Of a stretch of 5,902 nt of DNA, positions 1 through 5,878 are shown piece after piece (positions within the stretch are counted from its first letter, which is position 1; each line of letters opens with the position of its first letter). The notes beneath the pieces are model-generated. The model saw only the letters and a program-made list of their open reading frames with translations. It did not search any database and was not told where the DNA came from. Location: NCBI GenBank assembly GCA_004375785.1, contig SOKM01000251.1:1-5902 (forward strand), read 5' to 3'. The position numbers were made by a program, and so were the translations under genes. This DNA comes from Candidatus Cloacimonadota bacterium (GTDB taxonomy: Bacteria > Hydrothermota > E44-bin80).

Positions 1-40
1 TCTTAAGAATATAGACTATATATATAAGAAAGTGCTACGT

Positions 41-176
41 TAGAACATCAGAGTAACAGAGTATCAGAACACCAGAGTATCAGAACACCAGAGTATCAGA
101 ACACCAGAGTATCAGAACACCAGAGTATCAGAATAGCAGAGTATCAGAATATCAGAGTATTAGAGTAACAGGGAAG
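41..176. repeat. 8-bp/16-bp tandem repeat array
   Basis: Reading in steps of eight from 41 gives sixteen consecutive units ending at 168, then a decayed one at 169-176. The units alternate CAGAGTAT and CAGAACAC, so the true period is 16 bp. Four 16-bp copies (57-120) are identical. Both flanks decay: 41-56 reads tagaacat/cagagtaa, and 121-168 shows variants such as cagaatag, cagaatat and tagagtaa. An identical centre with diverged edges is what slippage-driven expansion would give. There are no spacers, so this is not CRISPR. The plus strand is open in all frames through the array but has no ATG. The minus strand meets TGA in every frame because 16 is not a multiple of 3. The function is unknown. 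Confidence 0.95.
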
Positions 177-187
177 AGAGACAAAGT

Positions 188-249
188 GTTTCATTGGTTT
201 TATTTGTTCAATTAGTTTTATTAGTTAAAACAAAATGAACGAAATAAAC
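188..249. repeat. 9-bp T/A-rich repeat block with orientation switch
   Basis: From 188 the sequence steps in nines, each unit starting with GTT: gtttcattg, gttttattt, gttcaatta, gttttatta. At about 227 the polarity flips, and 232-249 reads aaaatgaac, gaaataaac, which resembles the complementary-strand form of the same unit. At the switch point GTTTTA (215-220) and TAAAAC (226-231) form a 6-bp inverted repeat with a 5-nt loop. The units are imperfect, so the period is clearer than the sequence identity. Role unknown. Confidence 0.6.
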
Positions 250-266
250 GAACTTATTGACACAGA

Positions 267-291
267 ATGCGAATATGAGATTACTTCGCAT
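267..291. other. 7-bp inverted repeat in the unique core
   Basis: ATGCGAA (267-273) and TTCGCAT (285-291) are perfect reverse complements separated by 11 bp. It is the most GC-containing self-complementary element in the intergenic region and lies between the two 9-bp repeat blocks. It could be a short hairpin or a dyad operator. No U-tract follows on either strand, so I do not call it a terminator. Confidence 0.4.
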
Positions 292-321
292 AAGTTTAGT
301 ATGAAGAAGAACTCGTAATGA

Positions 322-375
322 CGAATAAACCAAAGAAACCAAATAAACTAAAGAAACGATAATAACGCTCTAAAC
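322..375. repeat. 9-bp A-rich tandem repeat block
   Basis: Six consecutive 9-mers end in AAC: cgaataaac, caaagaaac, caaataaac, taaagaaac, gataataac, gctctaaac. The first four alternate T and G at the fifth position of the unit (ATAAAC versus AGAAAC), hinting at an 18-bp higher-order period. The block has the same polarity as 232-249 and the opposite polarity to 188-226, so transcripts across the region could fold the two blocks together. It ends 30 bp from the hslU stop codon. Confidence 0.65.
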
Positions 376-404
376 GAAGTTTAATAACTTGCAAAGAGTA
401 AGTT

Positions 405-1787
405 TTAAAGGATGTATTTTGAAAGGTCTTCGTCTTCAACAAGATCCTTTAATTTCTTCTCTACTATCTCTTTTGTTATGGGGATGTCACCAAAATGGAC
501 ATCAGGAATATCAAAGAGATAATCCTCAAGCAATGCAGACATTATTGTATGTAACCTGCGTGCACCAATGTTTTCCGCCTTCTCATTGACCATAGCCGCA
601 TAATGTGCTATCTGTGCTATTGCGCCTGCGTCGAATGTAATCTTTTCATTCTCTGTCTTGAGGAGTGCTGTATACTGTTTTATAAGTGCATTTTCAGGTT
701 CGACAAGGATTCTTTTGAAATCTTCCTCTGTAAGGCTGTTCAATTCTACTCTTATGGGAAACCTACCCTGGAGTTCTGGTATAAGGTCTGATGGTTTTGT
801 CATGTGGAATGCACCGGCTGCAATAAAGAGAATATGGTGTGTCTGTACAAATCCATACTTTGTCATTACTGTGGAGCCTTCTATGATGGGGAGGAGATCT
901 CTCTGAACACCGCTTCTTGAAACATCCGGTCCACCTTTGTATCCTTTACCAGCAATCTTATCTATTTCATCAATAAATATTATTCCTGAATTTTCTACCC
1001 TGAGTTTCGCTTCATTGATTACACTTTCCATATCTATCAATTTTTGAATCTCTTCCTGCAAGAGGATTTGCTCTGCCTCTTCCACAGTTACTTTTCTCGT
1101 TTTTTTCTTTTTCGGGAGAATATTTTCTATCATCTCTCTCAGGTTAATATCCATCTCTTCCATACCCAGAGGTGGTATTACGGCAGTAAAACCTGTTGCT
1201 GCTTCTTCCGTGTGTATCTCTATAGTTCTTTTCTTGAGAACTCCATTATGAAGCAGTTCCCTTAATTTTTCTCTTGTGCGCTTCAAATTTTCTCTATCTT
1301 CGATTGATTTTTTCGGATGAGGAAGCAGGAGGTCAAGAAGTCGCTCTTCAGTTCTCTTTTTTGCTATCTTTTTTACCTCTTCAGATTTCTTTGATTTTAC
1401 CATATTTACAGAAAAACTTGTGAGGTCACGTACCATTGATTCAACATCCCTGCCTACGTATCCGACTTCCGTAAATTTCGAAGCCTCTACCTTAATAAAT
1501 GGTGCCTCTGCCAATCTTGCAAGCCTTCTCGCTATCTCTGTTTTTCCTACTCCTGTTGGACCAATCATAATGATGTTATTGGGCATAATTTCTTCTCTCA
1601 ACTCTTTGTTTACCATCTGTCTCCGGAATCGGTTTCTCAGTGCGATAGCCACTGCTCTCTTTGCCTTATCCTGTCCAATGATATATTTGTCTAGTTCTTT
1701 TACTATCTGTTTTGGTGTTAGAGAACCTACCTTGCTGAGAAGGTCGTTTTTCTTCTCTGTCATAAGAATTTCATTCACTGACGTCAT
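405..1787 (-). CDS. hslU: ATP-dependent protease ATPase subunit HslU (ClpY)
   Basis: HslU is the AAA+ unfoldase that feeds substrates to the HslV peptidase in the cytoplasm. At 460 aa it is slightly longer than the roughly 443 aa of the E. coli protein. Visible landmarks are the N-terminal LDKYIIGQ (32-39), Walker A GPTGVGKT (76-83), the GYVG pore loop (109-112), the variable I-domain (about 113-240), Walker B IIFIDEID (269-276), the arginine finger in ELQGRFPIRVEL (R342), and sensor 2 in IGARRLHT (R410/R411). The C-terminus DEDLSKYIL matches the conserved tail that inserts into HslV. The ATG at 1787 is chosen because AGGTGAT lies 7 nt upstream. An alternative ATG at 1763 lacks such a site and would remove the eight N-terminal residues that overlap dxs. 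The gene overlaps the dxs 3' end by 17 bp, so translational coupling is likely. hslV, usually directly upstream, is absent from the window. Confidence 0.97.
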   Translation of the reverse strand: MTSVNEILMTEKKNDLLSKVGSLTPKQIVKELDKYIIGQDKAKRAVAIALRNRFRRQMVNKELREEIMPNNIIMIGPTGVGKTEIARRLARLAEAPFIKVEASKFTEVGYVGRDVESMVRDLTSFSVNMVKSKKSEEVKKIAKKRTEERLLDLLLPHPKKSIEDRENLKRTREKLRELLHNGVLKKRTIEIHTEEAATGFTAVIPPLGMEEMDINLREMIENILPKKKKTRKVTVEEAEQILLQEEIQKLIDMESVINEAKLRVENSGIIFIDEIDKIAGKGYKGGPDVSRSGVQRDLLPIIEGSTVMTKYGFVQTHHILFIAAGAFHMTKPSDLIPELQGRFPIRVELNSLTEEDFKRILVEPENALIKQYTALLKTENEKITFDAGAIAQIAHYAAMVNEKAENIGARRLHTIMSALLEDYLFDIPDVHFGDIPITKEIVEKKLKDLVEDEDLSKYIL

Positions 1788-3657
1788 TTAAATAATCACC
1801 TACCCTTTTTGCTATTCCTGAGGATGTGAGGCCAAGATTTTTCCTGAGTAATTCTGGGTTTCCCTGCTCAATAAACCTATCAGGGATTCCGATATTTAAT
1901 ATTCTGTTCTTTGCATTTATAGAGAGAAGAAATTCTGTAATCGAGCTCCCGAACCCCGCTTTTACTGCATTTTCTTCTACTGTTACAATTAGTTTTTTTT
2001 CTTCGAGTTCCTTCTTTATCAAAGCATTATCAAGTGGTTTTATAAACCTTGTGTTAATAACAGCGGTACTCAGTCCTCTTTCTGAAAGTATCTTTGCAGC
2101 ATCGAGTGATGGATAAACCATTGACCCCGCAGCAATAATTAGAATATCTTTTCCTTCTTTTAATAATTCCCCCTTGCCAATCGGAATCATTTCAGGGTTC
2201 TTCTTTGGTGGCAGTCCTTGAACCTTTCCTCTCGGATACCTTATTGCAATCGGCCCTTTTCCATACTCTACAGCAGTATAGAGCATATCTTTAAGTTCTA
2301 TTTCATCTTTTGGTGCCATTATAATCATATTGGGAATCAATCTCAGGTAAGAAAGGTCGAATGTTCCGTGGTGTGTTGGTCCATCTTCACCGACTAAGCC
2401 ACCTCTATCCATACAGAATATTACAGGAAGGTTCTGTAAGCAGACATCATGAATAATCTGGTCAAAAGCCCTCTGGAGAAAAGTTGAATATATTGCAACA
2501 ACCGGTTTCATCCCTTCGGTGGCAAGCCCTGCTGCAAAGGTAACTGCATGCTGTTCTGCAATACCTACATCAAAAAATCGCTCTGGAAATTTTGATGCAA
2601 AATTATCAAGGCCTGTTCCAGTGGGCATCGCAGCGGTTATTGCGACTATTTTGGTATCTTTTTGTGCGATTTCTACCATTATATCTCCAAAGACTGTTGA
2701 GTAAGAAGGGGGTCCATCGTCAGATACAGAAAGCCCTGTTGTTTTATCAAATTTTCCCAATCCATGGAAATGTGTAGGGTCGCTCTCTGCAGGAGTGTAA
2801 CCTTTTCCTTTTTTTGTTATTATATGGACAACCTTTGGACCTCTGATTCTTTTAACCTTTGAAAAGATATCTATAAGGTCAGAGATATTATGTCCATCAA
2901 CAGGTCCAAAATATTCAAATCCAAGTTCTTCAAAGAGCATTGTAGGAACAATAAGATTTTTTAGACCATCTCCAATCTTGTGTGCCAGTTCCTTTATATC
3001 CTCACTAACAATAGAACTTGGCAGTTTGTTCAGGAGTTCCCAGACATCGTAACGTAATTTATGGTATGTGGGAATAGCTGATATCTTTGTTAGATATCTC
3101 CTGAATGCTCCGACATTCTTTGCTATAGACATCTTATTGTCATTCAAAACAATCAGTATATTCTTTTTAAGATGTCCGGCATTGTTTAAGCCCTCGAGGG
3201 CAATACCACCTGAAAGTGCACCATCACCAATAACAGCAACAACCTCGAATTTTTCTCCTTTGAGTTCTCTTGCTGCCACGATTCCGAGTGCAGAAGAGAT
3301 GGATGTGCTTGCATGTCCTGTTCCAAAAGCATCGTACTCGCTTTCCTCCCTTTTCGGGAAACCGCTTATTCCACCATGCTGCCTCAAAGAATCAAATTCT
3401 TTTAATCTTCCTGTTAATAATTTATGAGCATATGCCTGATGGCCAACATCCCATATTATCTTATCTTTTGGTGCGTCAAAGACATAATGCAGTGCAATGG
3501 TTAATTCAATTACACCAAGACTTGGAGCAAGATGACCACCATTCTTTGATACAACATCGATTATCTTTTCTCTCATTTCCTGGGCGATTATCTTAAGCTC
3601 TGAGATGTCAAATTTCTCTAAATCCCTGGGAGAAACAATATTTTCAAGGTATTTCAT
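1771..3657 (-). CDS. dxs: 1-deoxy-D-xylulose-5-phosphate synthase
   Basis: Dxs condenses pyruvate and glyceraldehyde 3-phosphate, using thiamine diphosphate (TPP), to DXP. This is the entry and flux-controlling step of the MEP pathway, in the cytoplasm. The 628-aa length is normal for the family. The N-terminal domain has GGHLAPSLG with H42 (E. coli H49), the TPP/Mg motif GDGALSGG (144-151) and NDNKMSI (172-178). The pyrimidine-binding domain has DVGIAEQHAVTFAAGLA with the catalytic E368 (E. coli E370), R396 in FLQRAFDQ, and GEDGPTHHG (423-431) with D425 and H429. IRYPRGK (472-478) supplies R476. A C-terminal transketolase domain follows. The start MKYLENIVSPRDL fits the usual family N-terminus. 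No good Shine-Dalgarno sits at normal spacing: an AAGGAAAAGG tract lies more than 15 nt upstream of the ATG, separated from it by a small AGGT-TTT-ACCT dyad. It follows ispA by 40 bp and overlaps hslU. Confidence 0.98.
   Translation of the reverse strand: MKYLENIVSPRDLEKFDISELKIIAQEMREKIIDVVSKNGGHLAPSLGVIELTIALHYVFDAPKDKIIWDVGHQAYAHKLLTGRLKEFDSLRQHGGISGFPKREESEYDAFGTGHASTSISSALGIVAARELKGEKFEVVAVIGDGALSGGIALEGLNNAGHLKKNILIVLNDNKMSIAKNVGAFRRYLTKISAIPTYHKLRYDVWELLNKLPSSIVSEDIKELAHKIGDGLKNLIVPTMLFEELGFEYFGPVDGHNISDLIDIFSKVKRIRGPKVVHIITKKGKGYTPAESDPTHFHGLGKFDKTTGLSVSDDGPPSYSTVFGDIMVEIAQKDTKIVAITAAMPTGTGLDNFASKFPERFFDVGIAEQHAVTFAAGLATEGMKPVVAIYSTFLQRAFDQIIHDVCLQNLPVIFCMDRGGLVGEDGPTHHGTFDLSYLRLIPNMIIMAPKDEIELKDMLYTAVEYGKGPIAIRYPRGKVQGLPPKKNPEMIPIGKGELLKEGKDILIIAAGSMVYPSLDAAKILSERGLSTAVINTRFIKPLDNALIKKELEEKKLIVTVEENAVKAGFGSSITEFLLSINAKNRILNIGIPDRFIEQGNPELLRKNLGLTSSGIAKRVGDYLNDVSE
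1795..1801 (-). promoter_or_regulatory. ribosome binding site of hslU
   Basis: On the minus strand AGGTGAT pairs with the 3' end of 16S rRNA (anti-SD ATCACCT) and sits 7 nt before the ATG at 1787. It lies inside the dxs coding sequence. It is the only convincing Shine-Dalgarno match for any gene here, and it decides the hslU start in favour of 1787 over 1763. Confidence 0.6.
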
Positions 3658-3697
3658 CTATCAACAGGTAAAACCTTTTCCTTGGATTCATCTGGAA

Positions 3698-4582
3698 TTA
3701 ATATATCCTGTTTACAATAAATTCCGCAATATTTTCAAGCTCGGTTGTATCCCTGAATCTCAATTCTTCGTTAAAAACTGCTATTGTTTTCTCCAGAAGC
3801 TGAGTTGATTTTTTTATGGATTCTTCCAATCCGTAAACAACAGGATATGTGAGTTTCTTTTTATCGGTATCCTTATGCACACTTTTTCCAAGCGTTTTCT
3901 TAGTACTCTTGATATCGAGAATGTCATCAACTATCTGAAAGGCAAGCCCTAACATGTCTCCTGCTCGTTTTAAAGCAGCAATTTCATTCTTATAAGCATT
4001 AGCGAGGGTAGCACCGATAACCATACAGCCGGAGATAAATTTTCCTGTCTTATGAGTATGAATGTATTTCAGCAATTTCCTGTCCTTTTTATCTGAGGAT
4101 GAGGTTATATCCATTACCTGACCACCTATTATACCATCTACCCCAACAGTAGAGGATAGCATTTTGTTAACCCTTAAGATGATTTCAGCACTTACTTTTG
4201 TTTTCTGTAAAACCTCAAAGGATTTTGCAAAAAGTGCATCACCCGCAAGTATTGCAATTGCCTCACCAAATTGCTTATGACATGAGGGTTTGCCTCTTCT
4301 GAAATCGTCATTATCCATTGCTGGAAGGTCATCATGAATTAAAGAATATGTATGTATCATTTCAACCGCACAGGCTGCTGGTAGTATCTGGTCAATTTTC
4401 TTTCCACCAGTTGCTCTGTATGTTGAGAGCACTAAAATGGGTCTCAATCTTTTCCCGCCTGCAAAAATGCTGTATCTCATTGCCTCTGTGATTAGTTCAG
4501 GTTCTGCTTTCACTGGTAATAATTCTTCCAGTGCACTATCGATTATCTTTTTATTGTGAGCGAGAAAATCTTTTATTTTCAT
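3698..4582 (-). CDS. ispA: farnesyl diphosphate synthase (type II, short-chain polyprenyl synthase)
   Basis: This is a trans-prenyltransferase that adds IPP to DMAPP and GPP, giving farnesyl diphosphate, the precursor of undecaprenyl carriers and quinone side chains. At 294 aa it is typical. GGKRLRP (42-48) binds diphosphate. The first Asp-rich motif is DDLPAMD (84-90), with the two-residue insertion of bacterial type II enzymes, followed by RRGKPSCH (95-102). Also present are GGQVMDI (153-159), HKTGKFI (177-183) and the second Asp-rich motif FQIVDDILD (215-223). Then come LGKSVHKD and KLTYPVVYGLE. The residue five before the first Asp is Y79, as in bacterial FPP synthases, where this aromatic limits chain length; that favours C15 over C20 product. 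Its ATG overlaps the xseB stop as ATGA (4579-4582), with no clear Shine-Dalgarno, so translation probably depends on coupling. A GGPP synthase role is not excluded by sequence alone. Confidence 0.93.
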   Translation of the reverse strand: MKIKDFLAHNKKIIDSALEELLPVKAEPELITEAMRYSIFAGGKRLRPILVLSTYRATGGKKIDQILPAACAVEMIHTYSLIHDDLPAMDNDDFRRGKPSCHKQFGEAIAILAGDALFAKSFEVLQKTKVSAEIILRVNKMLSSTVGVDGIIGGQVMDITSSSDKKDRKLLKYIHTHKTGKFISGCMVIGATLANAYKNEIAALKRAGDMLGLAFQIVDDILDIKSTKKTLGKSVHKDTDKKKLTYPVVYGLEESIKKSTQLLEKTIAVFNEELRFRDTTELENIAEFIVNRIY

Positions 4583-4815
4583 TTCACATCAAATTGAAAA
4601 TCTGAGAGTGAGAACGTTCCATCAGAATTTTTAATTAGTTCTTTAATCCTTTTTTCAGCTGATTCAAGTTGTGCTTTACAGATTTCTGCTGTATGAATAC
4701 CTTCCTCAAAAAGATTGATTGCATCCTCAAGCGATACATCGCCTTTCTCAAGGGAGGTTACAATCTCCTCCAGTCTCTTTAGTGCCGTTTCAAACGTCAT
4801 CTCTTTTTCTTTCAT
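4579..4815 (-). CDS. xseB: exodeoxyribonuclease VII small subunit
   Basis: XseB is the small subunit of exonuclease VII, which degrades single-stranded DNA in both directions. Several copies bind each XseA catalytic subunit. From the chosen ATG the protein has 78 aa, close to the 80 aa of E. coli. It is almost all helical, with the family core TFETALKRLEEIVTSLEKGD (residues 7-26), then SLEDAINLFEEG (28-39), and an AQLESAEKRIKEL helix. A TTG at 4851 would add 12 residues, but that TTG is the first half of a TTGACA promoter box, and the extension (TLNEKFDNILN) has no family counterpart, so I prefer 4815. An ATG at 4800 (MTFETAL) is a third option. No Shine-Dalgarno precedes the ATG; see the promoter entry. 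It is the first gene of the operon and overlaps ispA by 4 bp. xseA is not in the window. Confidence 0.92.
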   Translation of the reverse strand: MKEKEMTFETALKRLEEIVTSLEKGDVSLEDAINLFEEGIHTAEICKAQLESAEKRIKELIKNSDGTFSLSDFQFDVK

Positions 4816-4822
4816 GTTTAAA

Positions 4823-4851
4823 ATATTATCAAATTTTTCGTTAAGTGTCAA
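4823..4851 (-). promoter_or_regulatory. sigma70-type promoter of xseB-ispA-dxs-hslU
   Basis: On the minus strand a perfect -35 box TTGACA (4851-4846) is followed by a 17-bp spacer and TAATAT (4828-4823). TGA directly precedes the -10 hexamer, giving an extended -10 (TGN). The hexamer ends 7 bp before the ATG at 4815, so transcription should begin at or within a base or two of the start codon, leaving no room for a Shine-Dalgarno. GATAAT (4830-4825) is an alternative -10 with a 15-bp spacer. Confidence 0.7.
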
Positions 4852-4864
4852 GGGCTAAATTTTC

Positions 4865-4893
4865 TTGACAAAATAAAATTTTTAGTATATATA
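4865..4893 (+). promoter_or_regulatory. sigma70-type promoter of the TPR gene
   Basis: A perfect TTGACA (4865-4870), a 17-bp A/T-rich spacer and TATATA (4888-4893) lie directly upstream of the plus-strand gene. The -10 register within TATATATG is uncertain by 2 bp, but the 17-bp spacing fits best. Seven bases (tgctaac) separate it from the ATG at 4901, predicting a leaderless or nearly leaderless mRNA. Its -35 box is only 13 bp from the -35 box of the divergent operon promoter. Confidence 0.65.
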
Positions 4894-4900
4894 TGCTAAC

Positions 4901-5875
4901 ATGGAATGCAAGAAAGGTTGTCAGAAGGTTCTTGAGATATTAAGAAACCTGATGATAAAAGGAAAATATGATGAGGCACTAAAAATATACCTTCAGAATA
5001 TCAAAGAATTCCGAAATGAACCAGATATCAGGAACATAGGAGGAGACATTTTTAACAGGCTCAACAGGATAGATGATGCAATTACTGAGTATGAGCGGTG
5101 TGAAGAACTTTACCGTGAGAGAAAACTTTATGCAAACGCAATTGCAATCTGTAAAAAGGTGCTAAGGATTGCTCCTCAATACGATTTAATATACTCTATT
5201 CTTGGAGATATTTATATGGAGGCGGGGTTGGTAGGTGAATCAATCCTCAATCATCTAAAATATGCAGAAAAGAAGAAAAAATCTTCAAGTCACTTCAACT
5301 TAAAAGAAATATTTAATAAGATCGTTGAAATATTTGGTGAGGAAAATAAAATTTTACTTCAGACTCTTCCTGTTTTTCCTGAAGCTAAGAAAGAATTTGA
5401 GAATTTTCTAAAGATGAGAGGATGTTCAATAACAGCACAGAAAAGGGACCTCATAGAGAAGATAAAAAGAGACCCTGAATATGAGACTTTCGAGAGAGTA
5501 GTGGAAATGGAGTTATACAGGTCACGAAGGTATGTTCGCCCTTTTTCAATATTTACAATAGAATTGAGTTTTTTAAGGTCAAAAGATGAAAGCTGTTTAG
5601 AAGAGATGGAGAAACTTTTTGGAATACTTAAAAATAATCTGAGAACAATAGATTATATTTTCTTAAATGCTGATGGTTTCTTTTATGGATTACTACCTGA
5701 AACTTCTTCTGATGGTGTATTTATTTTGAGTGATCGACTTGTAAACAGAATGAAAGATCTTTGCAAAGACCGAACAGACATCTCGATGAAATGGTCAACA
5801 TATCCGAAGGATGGTCAGAAGACAGAAGAGTTACTTGAAGCGTTAGAAAAAAGTGGTCAGGTATGTTTTCAATGA
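4901..5875 (+). CDS. TPR protein with degenerate GGDEF-like C-terminal domain
   Basis: I do not recognise a named gene. The 324-aa protein has no signal peptide or membrane segment, so it is probably cytoplasmic. Residues about 11-123 are helical TPR-type repeats: GKYDEALKIYLQN (21-33), IGGDIFNRLNRIDDAITEY (46-64), YANAIAICKKVLRIAP (77-92), ILGDIYMEAGLVGESI (100-115). A charged linker follows. Residues about 198-324 resemble a GGDEF domain: MELYRSRRYVRPFSIFTIEL (203-222) matches its usual opening, FYGLLPETSSDGVFILSDRL (261-280) matches the strand and helix after the signature, and WSTYPKDGQKTEELLEAL (298-315) matches the end. The signature GGDEF is replaced by ADGFF (257-261), and the metal-binding Asp pair of the first strand reads E-S (E221, S223). 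Cyclase activity is therefore unlikely; a protein-binding or nucleotide-sensing role is inference. The start at 4901 fits the promoter; an ATG at 4952 is possible. C3 and C7 form an N-terminal CxxxC. Confidence 0.85.
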   Translation: MECKKGCQKVLEILRNLMIKGKYDEALKIYLQNIKEFRNEPDIRNIGGDIFNRLNRIDDAITEYERCEELYRERKLYANAIAICKKVLRIAPQYDLIYSILGDIYMEAGLVGESILNHLKYAEKKKKSSSHFNLKEIFNKIVEIFGEENKILLQTLPVFPEAKKEFENFLKMRGCSITAQKRDLIEKIKRDPEYETFERVVEMELYRSRRYVRPFSIFTIELSFLRSKDESCLEEMEKLFGILKNNLRTIDYIFLNADGFFYGLLPETSSDGVFILSDRLVNRMKDLCKDRTDISMKWSTYPKDGQKTEELLEALEKSGQVCFQ

Positions 5876-5878
5876 ATA

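Larger units (their letters stand above)
1..404. other. repeat-rich intergenic region downstream of hslU
   Basis: This stretch lies beyond the 3' end of the minus-strand operon and contains no reading frame that looks like a gene. The first 30 bases are AT-rich with a loose self-complementary segment. Next come an 8/16-bp tandem array, two blocks of a 9-bp T/A-rich unit in opposite orientations, and a unique core of about 70 bp carrying a 7-bp inverted repeat. I see no tRNA-like or rRNA-like sequence and no GC-rich hairpin with a U-tract that would clearly terminate hslU. The weak palindrome TAAAC-GAA-GTTTA (371-383) is the nearest candidate stem after the hslU stop, but it is too AT-rich to call. 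Confidence 0.75.

Noticed and set aside
41..168. Iteron-type replication origin
   Set aside because: No replication initiator gene, DnaA boxes or partition genes are nearby, and the surroundings are ordinary chromosomal housekeeping genes.
41..176. CRISPR array
   Set aside because: The repeat units abut directly with no unique spacers, and no cas gene is present.
41..233. Repeat-encoded protein on the plus strand
   Set aside because: The frames stay open only because the period is 16 bp; there is no start codon or ribosome site, and the composition is purely that of the repeat.
257..285. Promoter around TTGACA at 257-262
   Set aside because: No acceptable -10 box at 16-18 bp and no gene downstream on the plus strand.
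371..383. Terminator for hslU (TAAAC-GAA-GTTTA)
   Set aside because: Only a 5-bp AT-rich stem with no U-tract on the minus strand; too weak to call.
1420..1791. 123-codon plus-strand frame opposite hslU
   Set aside because: It lies wholly opposite the conserved hslU 5' region, has no recognisable product, and is explained as an antisense shadow.
3068..3596. Plus-strand frames of 108-119 codons opposite dxs
   Set aside because: They overlap each other and the conserved TPP-binding region of dxs; no domain is visible in their translations.
4816..4851. TTG start at 4851 giving a 90-aa XseB
   Set aside because: The TTG is part of a perfect -35 box, transcription should begin downstream of it, and the added residues do not match the family.
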